A DNA stretch of 64,000 nt from Natrarchaeobius halalkaliphilus (lineage in GTDB: Archaea; Halobacteriota; Halobacteria; Halobacteriales; Natrialbaceae). Under the pieces are notes generated by a model. It had not been told where the DNA came from. It did not search any database and was given only the letters and a program-made list of their open reading frames with translations. The DNA is taken from the NCBI RefSeq assembly GCF_003841485.1, contig NZ_REFY01000005.1, positions 186,001 to 250,000 of the forward strand, in the 5' to 3' direction. Below, piece by piece: positions 53,379-61,603 of this stretch (positions are counted from its first letter, which is position 1; the number at the start of each line of letters is the position of its first letter). The position numbers and the translations under genes were made by a program.

Positions 53379-54224
53379 GCGCGACGGCTCCGCTCGAAAC
53401 CGAACCGCGATTTCATCGGGATCGAGAACCTCGAAACCGTCGGAACGACCGCTAACCGTCGCCGCTGTACGCTCGAGTCGACGGCGGACCGTCGACAGCG
53501 ACTCCTCGTCGGGAACGACGAGTTCGAACCACGCCAGTCCCCGACCGCCCGCCGGACTCGACCGATCGTTCCACGCGTTCACGCCGAGGTGGTGATGGTA
53601 GTCCCCGGCCGCGAGAAACACCGCCGAGCCGACGTCCGTCTGGACGCACAATCCGATCGTGTCGACGTAGAACGCCCGAGTGGCCTCGAGCGACGAGACC
53701 TCGAGGTGGACGTGTCCGACCGTCGTTCCGGCGGGCATCCGTGCGGACCCGGACGACTCCGCGGCGACGTCCTCGAGGTCGAGCGGAACGGTTCCGATCC
53801 GCACCCTGCCGTCGTCCGTCCGCGGCCAGCGGCCGGCTGGACGGTCGCAGTAGATCTCGACGCCGTTTCCCTCCGGGTCGGTCACGTAGAGCGCCTCGCT
53901 GACGTGGTGGTCGGAGGCCCCGTCGAGCCGCCAGCGATCCCGGATCCGCTCGAGTGCGTCACCGAGTGAGGCGCGAGACGGGACCGAGAACGCGGTGTGA
54001 AAGAGTCCCGCCTGCTCTCGGGTGCGCGGTGATGCCTCCTCGTCGCGATTCAAGACGAGCAGCGGCGTCCCGTCGACGCCGAGCGTCGCCGTCGTTTCGC
54101 CGGCGCTCAAGAGCGCCAGACCGACGACGTCCCGGTAGAACTCGATCGGTTCCTCGAGGGACTCAACGAGCAAGGCAGTGCGTCCGACCCGCGTTCCCTC
54201 CGGGAGAGAAGCTGCATCAGTCAT
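53352..54224 (-). CDS. VOC-family two-domain protein, catechol 2,3-dioxygenase-like (CatE type)
   Basis: 290 residues from the ATG at 54224 with two vicinal-oxygen-chelate halves (VGRTALLVESLEEPIEFYRD and VGHVHLEVSSLEATRAFYVD). Candidate metal ligands are His in LFHTAF, Glu in VEIYCDRPAGRW, His in GHVHLEV and Glu at WFELVV. CatE-like proteins of Bacillus and haloarchaea have this layout. Ring-cleavage activity is possible but unproven; it lies outside the catabolic island. Confidence 0.82.
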   Translation of the reverse strand: MTDAASLPEGTRVGRTALLVESLEEPIEFYRDVVGLALLSAGETTATLGVDGTPLLVLNRDEEASPRTREQAGLFHTAFSVPSRASLGDALERIRDRWRLDGASDHHVSEALYVTDPEGNGVEIYCDRPAGRWPRTDDGRVRIGTVPLDLEDVAAESSGSARMPAGTTVGHVHLEVSSLEATRAFYVDTIGLCVQTDVGSAVFLAAGDYHHHLGVNAWNDRSSPAGGRGLAWFELVVPDEESLSTVRRRLERTAATVSGRSDGFEVLDPDEIAVRFRAEPSRSERRGLEL

Positions 54225-54538
54225 GGCCATCGGCGCCGAACTCGAGGGTCGACACGACGTCGGGAACGTCGGGGTGTGCTCGCATCATACCGCCGAAAAG
54301 GATGGCTACCCAGTAAAAGCCGTCGAGAAATCCGTCGGACCGGTGTGAGCGGTGTCTCCTCGGGGGCCGGCTCCGTGGAGGAACGCGTCAGGTCTCGAGT
54401 CGACGGCGAGCCGCCAGTCGGTTACGACGCGAACTGGGGAGCATTCCTTCCTCTCCGTCTCCATCGAAAGCCGAGAGCGCGAGGATAACGGCGACGATGA
54501 TGATGAGCATCACGCCGGATCACTCGCGATGGCTGCGC
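54225..54538. other. Intergenic region with a doubtful short membrane peptide frame
   Basis: On the minus strand, ATG at 54510 to stop at 54388 encodes 40 residues starting MLIIIVAVILALSAFDGDGE, a single hydrophobic helix followed by a basic tail. It is directly downstream of the exporter gene. No homologue is recognised and it may be spurious. Confidence 0.3.
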
Positions 54539-55561
54539 TCAATCGTTACCACCGACCGTCGCGGCCGGCGACGTCCCGTTCGCTCGAACCGCCTGTGCGC
54601 CGTAATAGAAGATCATGGTCGTGACGAACGCCGAGGAGCCGACGAGCAACACGAAGCTGATCGTATCGAGTGTCGGGATCTCGAGCCACGTCGCGAGTTC
54701 ACCGAGAGCCACGGCCGTACTCGCGAGCAACAACATCACGCCGAAGTAGATGGTGACGTCGTTCTCGTCGATGTAGGCCGTCGCGGCGGAGCCGATGCGA
54801 GCGCCGAGTGCGCTCCCGGCGAGCAAGGCCGTCACGATACCGAGATCGATGACGCCACCCAACCCGTAGGTGAACGCGCCGACGGCACCGGACATCAGCG
54901 CACCGAAAAGGCTGGTTCCGACGGCGGCAGCGAGCGGGACTCCGACGAGGTAGTATATCGCGGGCATACGAATGAATCCACCGCCGACGCCGAGGAAGCC
55001 GGAGACGAGCCCAACGCCGCCACCGACGCCGGAGATCGTCCACATCGAGGCCTCGCTGCCGTCCGTCAACGTCACCATCGGCGGAACGTCGTACGATTTG
55101 ATCTTCGTTGCGATCGCGGGGATCTCGTCGTCAGCGTGGTCTGTACCCGTCGAGCCCTCATCCTGCGTGAGCGCGCTTCGAACGAACACCAGCCCGATCG
55201 CTGCGAGCAACAGCACGTAGGCGACGCCGACGACCAGTTCGGCCCGACCGAGCGCCTCGAGGAAGAACACGACGTACTTCCCCGCCTCGATACCGAGGGC
55301 GATCCCGACGAACATCAACGCGCCGAGTTTGTAATCGACTTGCCCGACGTCGTGGTGTTTCATCGTCGCGATCACGGCCGTCCCGAAGACGAACGCCATC
55401 GAACTACCGATCGCTACCGGGGCCGGGTAACCGAGGATCAACAGCGCGGGAGTGACGAGAAACGATCCACCCATCCCGAAGAAGCCGAAGAAGACTCCGA
55501 CCATGAAGCCGAAGCTGACGAACAACACCAGGAACTCGACTCCCAATCCGAGCAGTTCCAT
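54539..55561 (-). CDS. TauE/SafE-family sulfite/organosulfonate exporter
   Basis: 340 residues with eight hydrophobic segments and the duplicated GxGGGF-type motifs (FGMGGSFLVTPALL and LGVGGGFIRMPAIYYL). Family members move sulfite, sulfoacetate or related anions. A short hydrophobic gene (55565) starts the operon, 3 bases upstream. It fits the sulfur-handling genes that follow to the right. Confidence 0.9.
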   Translation of the reverse strand: MELLGLGVEFLVLFVSFGFMVGVFFGFFGMGGSFLVTPALLILGYPAPVAIGSSMAFVFGTAVIATMKHHDVGQVDYKLGALMFVGIALGIEAGKYVVFFLEALGRAELVVGVAYVLLLAAIGLVFVRSALTQDEGSTGTDHADDEIPAIATKIKSYDVPPMVTLTDGSEASMWTISGVGGGVGLVSGFLGVGGGFIRMPAIYYLVGVPLAAAVGTSLFGALMSGAVGAFTYGLGGVIDLGIVTALLAGSALGARIGSAATAYIDENDVTIYFGVMLLLASTAVALGELATWLEIPTLDTISFVLLVGSSAFVTTMIFYYGAQAVRANGTSPAATVGGND

Positions 55562-55564
55562 AGA

Positions 55565-55714
55565 TTACGTGTTTGCGATCGTTTCGATCACCGACGGTGC
55601 GACGATGCGTTCGACAGCGGCGTAACTGGCGTAGAACGCGATCGCCTCGAAGAGGACGACCCCGACGAGCAGTGCTGCCTGTGCCGGTGGCGAGAGAGCC
55701 ACGGCGTCGATCAC
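55565..55714 (-). CDS. 49-residue single-helix membrane protein before the TauE gene
   Basis: GTG start at 55714, stop 55565. Reads (M)IDAVALSPPAQAALLVGVV then FEAIAFYASYAAVERIVAPS. One hydrophobic helix followed by an amphipathic C terminus. I recall a haloarchaeal DUF (DUF7512-like) of this size and pattern next to TauE genes. The spacing of 3 bp to the exporter start suggests a small subunit. Operator site D lies about 95 bp upstream. Confidence 0.65.
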   Translation of the reverse strand: MIDAVALSPPAQAALLVGVVLFEAIAFYASYAAVERIVAPSVIETIANT

Positions 55715-55808
55715 GAGGACCACCCTCGTTTCGAGTTCGATCGTGTGTGGATCATGGATTGTTCCTCGAGAGAAACTAGTCGGAGAGTGCGTATAACGCT
55801 TTTGGGAT

Positions 55809-55820
55809 TATAGCACAATA
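55809..55820. promoter_or_regulatory. Candidate operator TATTGTGCTATA (site D, minus strand)
   Basis: About 20 bp upstream of a TATA-like GTTATACGC (about 55790-55800, minus strand) that would drive the small membrane protein-TauE operon. This is the same relative position as sites A and C. Confidence 0.45.
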
Positions 55821-56036
55821 TTACTGCAGAGAATCCGACGGCTATCCAACGGAAATATTCCCATAAGTTATCGGAAGATAGCGGGGTCAAATGGACGGTT
55901 CGTCGACCGGGAACGCGCGCGGCTCGTACCGGATCATCGGTTCAGCACTGTGATAGGTACTCGGCAGTCGGCGTATGCCCTACATCTATATTGGACTACC
56001 CCAACAATATTATACCGTCGGATACGTATCACACGT

Positions 56037-56882
56037 ATGAAAGCGGTCTGTGCAACCGACCTCTCGGCAGCCAGTGAGGCCACCATCGAGAGCGAGACCT
56101 GCCTCGAGTGTCTCGGCCGCGTCGGCGTCGACGAGATGCACCTGGTAACGGTGATCCCGTCCAACGTCCACGCGGGGATGCCCGGAATGGACTTCGAAGG
56201 CCGACGCCAGCGAGCGCTCGAGCGCTATCGCGGCGTCATCGAATCGGCCGGATTCGACGTCGAAACACACGTCGTCCGGGGGACGCCCCACCGACGGATC
56301 ACGGGTATCGCCACGACCGTCGGAGCGGGGATCACGATCGTCGGTTCGCGAGGGAAGAGCCCGCTCGAAAACCGCGTTATCGGTTCGACGGCACGAAACC
56401 TCGCTCGGACGACCGAGACCCCGCTGCTGGTCAACCGGATCGAACGCGAAGCCGAGAATCCAGATGTCGTCAGAGAGCACCTCTTCCAGCGAATGCTGTA
56501 CGCCACCGACTTCTCTGAGAACGCCGATCGAGCGTTCGAGGCGTTTTCGTACCTCCGCCACGCGACCCGGGAGACGACGCTGATTCACGTCGAGACGCCG
56601 AAAGATCCCGGGCTTAGAGAGGGCGAGAACCCGGAAAATCGGCTCGGGGAACTGGCAGCGCAGCTCGAGGAGTGGGGTATCGAGACCCGGACCGAACTCC
56701 GACGGGGCGATCCGGCCGACGAAATTCTCGGCGCGGAAACGACGTACGAACCGACGGCGATCCTCGTCGGCTCGCGTGGCCACAGTCGGCTCCGACGACT
56801 ACTGCTCGGCAGCGTTTCGGAGGATATCGTGGCTCGGGCCGATAGCAACGTGCTGTTGATCCCGCCATCGCGAACCGCCTAG
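56037..56882 (+). CDS. Tandem-domain universal stress protein
   Basis: 281 residues, two Usp domains. The first (1-145) has GSRGKSPLENRVIGSTA. The second (about 155-281) begins MLYATDFSENADRAFEAFSYL and ends with GSRGHSRLRRLLLGSVSE. Start at ATG 56037 (MKAVCATDLS). Not recognisably linked to sulfur metabolism except by position. Confidence 0.9.
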   Translation: MKAVCATDLSAASEATIESETCLECLGRVGVDEMHLVTVIPSNVHAGMPGMDFEGRRQRALERYRGVIESAGFDVETHVVRGTPHRRITGIATTVGAGITIVGSRGKSPLENRVIGSTARNLARTTETPLLVNRIEREAENPDVVREHLFQRMLYATDFSENADRAFEAFSYLRHATRETTLIHVETPKDPGLREGENPENRLGELAAQLEEWGIETRTELRRGDPADEILGAETTYEPTAILVGSRGHSRLRRLLLGSVSEDIVARADSNVLLIPPSRTA

Positions 56883-57088
56883 ATCGGTTTTTCCGATCCG
56901 ACGGTCCGATCGAAGCGGGAAGACCGTCCCCAATCCGGCCGTCACACCGTCCGTGAACGCGACCACGTGACTCGAGTGGGAGCGGATGCGACCGTCAGCT
57001 CGGTCGGTTTCGATAATTGTCAGATCCGTAGAATTCCACGATTCGTTAACTACGCGGTGAGTATACTTTCGTACGAGGAGAACTCACC

Positions 57089-57676
57089 ATGGCAACCAAA
57101 CCCCGACCGGTAGAACAAACGCTCGAATCGACACTGATCGGACGCACCGTCTCGTTCAACTACTCCGAGACGTGGGTCGCGTACTCGATATTCGGTCTCC
57201 GTCTCGTGATGGCCTGGGTGTTCCTCCAGGCGGGCCTCGCGAAGTGGGCGGACGGCGGCTGGGGAGATCCGCTCGCGTGGTCGTCCACGGACTTTCTGAA
57301 CAACGTCGTTGCTGAGACCAACCCGCTCTACGAGCTGTTCCTCTGGTTCGACAGCTACGCCGCGATCGTCGATCCGCTGGTCATCGTCGGGCAGATACTG
57401 ATCGGACTCGCGCTCCTGTTCGGAATCGGCTTTCGGTTCGCAGCGCTGATGGGTGCGATACAGATGCTGTTCTTCTGGACCGCAGCGTGGAACGCCGGAC
57501 TCCTCGCGGGATTCCCCGTCGAAAACGGGTTCTTCATCGACAGTTCGTTCGTCTACATGCTCTTGCTGTTCGGCCTCGCCGCATGGGGTGCCGGACGACT
57601 CGCGGGAATCGACGCGACGCTCGAGGAAACGGCCCTCGTTCGCGAGAACCCGTGGCTCCGATACCTGCTCGGGTGA
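57089..57676 (+). CDS. DoxX/DoxD-family membrane protein (thiosulfate:quinone oxidoreductase-like subunit)
   Basis: 195 residues with four hydrophobic helices, RLVMAWVFLQAGLAKWADGGW at the first helix and GIGFRFAALMGAIQML in the second half, as in the DoxD subunit of archaeal thiosulfate:quinone oxidoreductase and in DoxX proteins. Electron transfer from sulfur compounds to quinone would suit the neighbours. DoxA is not present in the window, so the assignment is at family level only. Confidence 0.8.
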   Translation: MATKPRPVEQTLESTLIGRTVSFNYSETWVAYSIFGLRLVMAWVFLQAGLAKWADGGWGDPLAWSSTDFLNNVVAETNPLYELFLWFDSYAAIVDPLVIVGQILIGLALLFGIGFRFAALMGAIQMLFFWTAAWNAGLLAGFPVENGFFIDSSFVYMLLLFGLAAWGAGRLAGIDATLEETALVRENPWLRYLLG

Positions 57677-57742
57677 GGACCGCCGAACCGAGTACCGAGC
57701 CGTCTCAGCGGTAAGTCGAGGATGACGTCGAGGCGTCGCTGC

Positions 57743-58192
57743 TTAGTCGATCGAGCCAGGAGTACCGTCGGCTACTGGCGAATCGGCGGTAGCAGTTGCT
57801 GATTCACGACGACGGCGTGCGAACGTCCGAAGCGAGAGCACCAGGATAGCCGCGCCGAGGAGACGAACGGCGGTGGTGAAGCCGTCCGTCCAGGTGACCG
57901 AGTCGGACCGCTCGTAACCGATCGATGCAGCGAAATCCAGATACTGCTTCGGAAACGCAAGGGCGGCGAGTCCGGCGACGCCAGCGACGTTCATCAGCCA
58001 GGCGTACGCTCTCCCACCGGCCAGAGTGGCCACCACGTAGACGATTCCCTCCGCTCGTATCGCCGGGACGATCCACGACTTTGCGGTACACTCGTCGGGA
58101 TTCTCGAGGGCGACTTCCTCGTAGACCTCGAGAACGCGCTCCGGAAACAGTGCCAGTACGACGCCCAGCGGGCCGAACAGGGCTCGTGCCAT
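57743..58192 (-). CDS. Uncharacterised haloarchaeal membrane protein
   Basis: 149 residues with three hydrophobic segments (MARALFGPLGVVLALFP, AYAWLMNVAGVAGLAALAF and a C-terminal helix) and a basic then acidic tail. Single Cys (DECTAKS). Not recognised. Last gene of the YeeE/YedE operon (58235-59312), separated by 42 bp. Confidence 0.7.
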   Translation of the reverse strand: MARALFGPLGVVLALFPERVLEVYEEVALENPDECTAKSWIVPAIRAEGIVYVVATLAGGRAYAWLMNVAGVAGLAALAFPKQYLDFAASIGYERSDSVTWTDGFTTAVRLLGAAILVLSLRTFARRRRESATATADSPVADGTPGSID

Positions 58193-58234
58193 GGGCGTCG
58201 GTTAGTTCGTACGAAAGATAATCGTATCGCTAGT

Positions 58235-58699
58235 TCAGCGATCACTGACGTTCGTACCGCCGGACACTGCCGCCGACCGTTGGCTGCGCCAGTACCCCTG
58301 GAAGTACGCACCGACGAACATCCCCACGAGCGCCCACAGGATCGTCACGTTTCCGACGCCGAGGCTGGCGTAGGCTGCGCCGGGACAGATCCCCGACAGC
58401 CCCCAGCCGACCCCGAAGACGGCACCGCCGATCAGGACGTTGCGGTCGAACGACTTCAGCCGCCGGCCGTAGGTGTCGCCCGTCAGCGGGGCCCGATCGA
58501 ACAGCCGCGGCACCACTGCGAAGGCGATCCCGGTGACGGCCGCCGCACCGCCCATGACGAACAACAGCCCGAAGTCCTCGAACTGCAGGAACTGCAACAC
58601 GACCTCGGGACGGGCCATGTGACTGAAGCCAAGGCCGAAGCCGAAGAGCAGACCGCCGACGAATATCAGCGGCATGAACAGGGGATGACGTCCCCTCAC
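58235..58699 (-). CDS. YeeE/YedE-family sulfur transporter half (short form)
   Basis: 154 residues with four hydrophobic helices and the conserved cysteine motif WGLSGICPGAAYA. Full YeeE (thiosulfate uptake) has two such halves; here the second is a separate gene at 58755. Together they likely import thiosulfate or a related sulfane compound for TusA/DsrE handling. Confidence 0.88.
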   Translation of the reverse strand: MRGRHPLFMPLIFVGGLLFGFGLGFSHMARPEVVLQFLQFEDFGLLFVMGGAAAVTGIAFAVVPRLFDRAPLTGDTYGRRLKSFDRNVLIGGAVFGVGWGLSGICPGAAYASLGVGNVTILWALVGMFVGAYFQGYWRSQRSAAVSGGTNVSDR

Positions 58700-58754
58700 G
58701 GGCCCTCACCTCCCCGTTCGCGTTTCCGAGATTCTCGCCCGGGAATCCCGCTCA

Positions 58755-59312
58755 TCACGGGCTCACCCCGAGCGCCATCACGACCTGAGCCGTCCCGATC
58801 GCGACGACCAGGAACGTGATCACGCCGACGATCGACGTCTTCGAAGCCGAGCCGACGCCACAGACGCCGTGGCCCGACGTACAGCCCTTGCCGATTCGAG
58901 TGCCGATACCGACGAGGACGCCGCCGAGGAACAGCCGCCAGGGCTGGACGTCCGTCAGCCAGATCGTCAGGCCGCCGACCTCGCGGAGTTCGCCGGTCGT
59001 CCCCGACTGGTAGAGCCCGCTCGAGATCAGTCCGGACTGGAACGTCAGCGCGTAGACCGCCGCGCCGGCGACGATACCGAGCGTGAAGACGACCCGCCAG
59101 TCCCGCGAACGCCGGTAGCGCTCGAACCGAGACTGATCCGAAACGTACGACAGCGTCGACTCGAGGAACGTACTCGCGCCGGCGGGGATGGCGGTGCCGA
59201 GGTAGATCACGACCGCGCCGAGACCGACGAGCACTCCCCCCACGGCATAGCGGCTGATTCCCACGGGAAAGAGCGTCTCGTACAGCGCCGGATCGATGAG
59301 TTCAGTGGCCAT
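58755..59312 (-). CDS. YeeE/YedE-family sulfur transporter half (long form)
   Basis: 185 residues with the motif GIGTRIGKGCTSGHGVCGVG carrying the two conserved cysteines of YeeE-like carriers. Preceded by a long N-terminal region with extra helices. Pairs with the short half at 58235. Its start is 18 bp downstream of the rhodanese-MBL stop, so the three are one operon. Confidence 0.9.
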   Translation of the reverse strand: MATELIDPALYETLFPVGISRYAVGGVLVGLGAVVIYLGTAIPAGASTFLESTLSYVSDQSRFERYRRSRDWRVVFTLGIVAGAAVYALTFQSGLISSGLYQSGTTGELREVGGLTIWLTDVQPWRLFLGGVLVGIGTRIGKGCTSGHGVCGVGSASKTSIVGVITFLVVAIGTAQVVMALGVSP

Positions 59313-59329
59313 GGTGGGGAGTGGCGTGA

Positions 59330-60523
59330 TCAGTCACCGGCCAGCGACTCCTGGCTGGCGGCGCAGTTGTTCGGACCGAGCTCGAGTTCGAACGCGTCGC
59401 CGTCGTCGACTTCTTTCCGACCGAGGTTCGTGGCGATGATGTCCTCGTAGTTGGCCGGTCGCGGCGGCATATCGGAGAGGATCACGTCGACGAACTCGTC
59501 TTCGTCCATCGTCAGCGGCGCCATCTCGTCGCGAAGCTGGCCGATCGAGGCTGTATAGGTGCCGTCGTCTGCGGGTTCGGCCGCGTCGCTGAAGTGAGCA
59601 CCGCCGACGAGCGTCTCGTCGGGCAACGAAAGGACGCGATCCTGGAGCGAGCCGTACAGATGGCTCGCGGCGTCTGGCGCGCCGTCGTCGCCCCCCTCCA
59701 GGTCGGGACGGGCGACGCTCTCGACGAAGAGGCCGTCACCGGTTGCGAGCAGGGAGCCGTCGACGAGGTAGGAAGTCATTCCGGAGGTGTGACCGGGCGT
59801 AGAAACCGTCTCGATAGACACGTCACCGACCTGGAGCACCTCGCCATCCGAAGCGAGCGTCAGCTCGTCGGCGTAGGTGACCCCACGTTCGACGGCGGCG
59901 TCGGGAATCACACCGTCGACGCCCTCCGCGGCGAGATTTCGTACGCCCGAGATGTGATCCGCGTGGATGTGCGTATCGATCGCGTATTTGAGGTCGACGC
60001 CGCGTTCCTCGGCGTCCTCGAAATATCGTTCGGTGAACGTCCGCAACGGATCGATGACGGCGGCCTCGCCGTCGTCGACGACGAGGTAGCCGAGACAGCC
60101 GGAGGACGGACGCTGGTACTGATACAGCGTACCCGCACCGTCGTAGCGCTCGACCTCGACGGCCTCGTAAATCCGGGCCCAGCCGTTCATTCCATCCTCG
60201 AGATGGTGGACGTCGTAGCCGCACTCTTTGAGTGATCCGGCAACGAACTCGCTTGCGCCGCCTTTCGCACAGAGAACCGTAATTTCAGTATCGTCCGGAA
60301 TCCGCACAAGAACGTCGTCGTCGATCTCCTCGTCGAGGAATTCGAAGTAGGGGACGTTGATCGACTCGACGGTCGGACCGTCGATTCGCCACTCTTCGTA
60401 ATCGGACCCCATTCGCGAATCGAGCAGGGCAACGTCCTCTCCCGCGTCAATACGAGCTTTCAGCTCGGTAGGAGTCACCGACTCAATTTTCACGTCCGAT
60501 GTCGGAAAGTCCATTTCGTCCAT
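59330..60523 (-). CDS. Rhodanese-metallo-beta-lactamase fusion, persulfide dioxygenase-like
   Basis: 397 residues from the ATG at 60523 (MDEMDFPTS). Rhodanese domain (about 10-110) with active-site Cys in VLCAKGGAS, then metallo-beta-lactamase domain with THIHADH (His-x-His-x-Asp-His) and the TPGHTSG and GDGLFVE ligands, as in ETHE1/CstB persulfide dioxygenases. Likely oxidises persulfides to sulfite or thiosulfate, which TauE and YeeE then move. The frame extends further upstream into the AT-rich region; that part is ignored because a TATA-like ACTCTTAAG is about 35 bp before this ATG. Confidence 0.88.
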   Translation of the reverse strand: MDEMDFPTSDVKIESVTPTELKARIDAGEDVALLDSRMGSDYEEWRIDGPTVESINVPYFEFLDEEIDDDVLVRIPDDTEITVLCAKGGASEFVAGSLKECGYDVHHLEDGMNGWARIYEAVEVERYDGAGTLYQYQRPSSGCLGYLVVDDGEAAVIDPLRTFTERYFEDAEERGVDLKYAIDTHIHADHISGVRNLAAEGVDGVIPDAAVERGVTYADELTLASDGEVLQVGDVSIETVSTPGHTSGMTSYLVDGSLLATGDGLFVESVARPDLEGGDDGAPDAASHLYGSLQDRVLSLPDETLVGGAHFSDAAEPADDGTYTASIGQLRDEMAPLTMDEDEFVDVILSDMPPRPANYEDIIATNLGRKEVDDGDAFELELGPNNCAASQESLAGD

Positions 60524-60580
60524 GGTGTACACTGACCAGTATCGTCTCCGTACACTTAAGAGTTCTCGTAGTATTTCCCT

Positions 60581-60592
60581 TACTACACAATA
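60581..60592. promoter_or_regulatory. Candidate operator TATTGTGTAGTA (site E, minus strand)
   Basis: Upstream of the rhodanese-MBL operon, about 25-30 bp beyond its TATA-like box. Matches the site consensus TATTGTRYAATA at 11 of 12 positions. Confidence 0.45.
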
Positions 60593-60737
60593 TAGAATGA
60601 AGAGTGGTTTGGTGGAATAGTTGGAGGAGGCCACTATCGTACGATATAGAGTGGGACGATCGGGCCATCTAGTCCGTTCGTCAACCGGATGTTCGAGTCG
60701 AGTGCAATAATCGGCATCCTTTTATACTGCCAGACTA

Positions 60738-60749
60738 TATTGTGTAATA
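60738..60749. promoter_or_regulatory. Candidate operator TATTGTGTAATA (site F)
   Basis: Perfect match to the consensus TATTGTRYAATA, 29 bp before the TusA ATG. It overlaps or follows a possible TATA box (TTTTATACTG near 60719), so it is placed where a repressor could block transcription. Confidence 0.5.
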
Positions 60750-60777
60750 GCTCCAATACAGAGCACCAATATCGATC

Positions 60778-61023
60778 ATGAGTTCGGAATACCAGATCAC
60801 CGAGACGCTCGACGTGAAAGGACAGTCCTGCCCGATGCCAATCGTCAAAACCAAGCAAGCGATCGACGACCTCGAGGCCGGAGACGTACTCGAGGTCGTC
60901 GCGACCGACTCGGGGAGTATGAGCGACATTCGGGGGTGGGCCAAGGGAACCGACGGCGCTTCGCTCCTCGAGCAGGTCGAAGGGGACGACGTGTACATCC
61001 ACTACGTCAAAAAGACGGCATAA
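60778..61023 (+). CDS. TusA-family sulfur carrier
   Basis: 81 residues with the active CPMP motif (GQSCPMPIVKTKQA) in which the Cys forms a persulfide. Passes sulfane sulfur in the cytoplasm. It is followed two bases later by the DsrE-like gene, a common pair. Divergent from the persulfide dioxygenase operon, with operators E and F between. Confidence 0.93.
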   Translation: MSSEYQITETLDVKGQSCPMPIVKTKQAIDDLEAGDVLEVVATDSGSMSDIRGWAKGTDGASLLEQVEGDDVYIHYVKKTA

Positions 61024-61024
61024 G

Positions 61025-61603
61025 ATGAGCACCGACACCCTCTCGACGGCCGACGACGGAGAGTCGATGGGCGAAGCGGAACTCGAGGCTCGCGTCGACG
61101 CGTTAGAGGAGACGGTCGCCGCGCTCGAAAGCGACGACGACGACCAGAAAAAGCTGACCATCGTCGCGACACAGGGCAGCTTCGACATGGCGTACCCACC
61201 CCTGATACTCGCGAGTACCGCGGCCGCATTCGGCTGGGAGGTCATCGTCTTCCACACCTTCTGGGGCCTCGATATCCTCCACGAGGAACGCTCGAGAGAT
61301 CTCAAGCTGAGCGCGGTCGGCAACCCGAACATGCCGATGCCGAACGCACTCGCTGCGCTCCCGGGAATGGACGCGATGGCGACGCGAATGATGCGAAAGA
61401 AAATCGACGAGAACGGAACCGCCACGATCGAAGAGCTGATCGATCTCTCGCTCGAGCAGGGCGTCGACCTGCAGGCCTGTCAGATGACCATCGAACTGAT
61501 GGGATACGACGAAGAAGACTTCTACGATGGTGTCACGACCGGGGTCGGTGCGGCGACCGCACTTCAGCACATGGCAGAATCCGACATCCAGCTGCTGGTC
61601 TGA
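61025..61603 (+). CDS. DsrE/DsrF/DsrH-like (DsrE2-type) sulfur-handling protein
   Basis: 192 residues. N-terminal acidic coiled coil (EARVDALEETVAALESDDDD), then the DsrE2 fold beginning KLTIVATQGSFDMAYPPL with a hydrophobic segment, the MPMPNALAALPGM region, and conserved Cys in LQACQMTIELMGY. DsrE2 proteins bind membrane and accept sulfur from TusA. Same operon as tusA. Confidence 0.9.
   Translation: MSTDTLSTADDGESMGEAELEARVDALEETVAALESDDDDQKKLTIVATQGSFDMAYPPLILASTAAAFGWEVIVFHTFWGLDILHEERSRDLKLSAVGNPNMPMPNALAALPGMDAMATRMMRKKIDENGTATIEELIDLSLEQGVDLQACQMTIELMGYDEEDFYDGVTTGVGAATALQHMAESDIQLLV

Noticed and set aside
54250-54330. Minus-strand hydrophobic stretch FLDGFYWVAILFGGMMRAHPD
   Set aside because: Reads as membrane-like but lacks a credible start, and the neighbouring frames are broken; left as intergenic.
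55990-56012. CAACAATATTATACC as another operator of the TATTGTRYAATA family
   Set aside because: Only a half-site is present and it is likely the TATA region of the tandem UspA gene.
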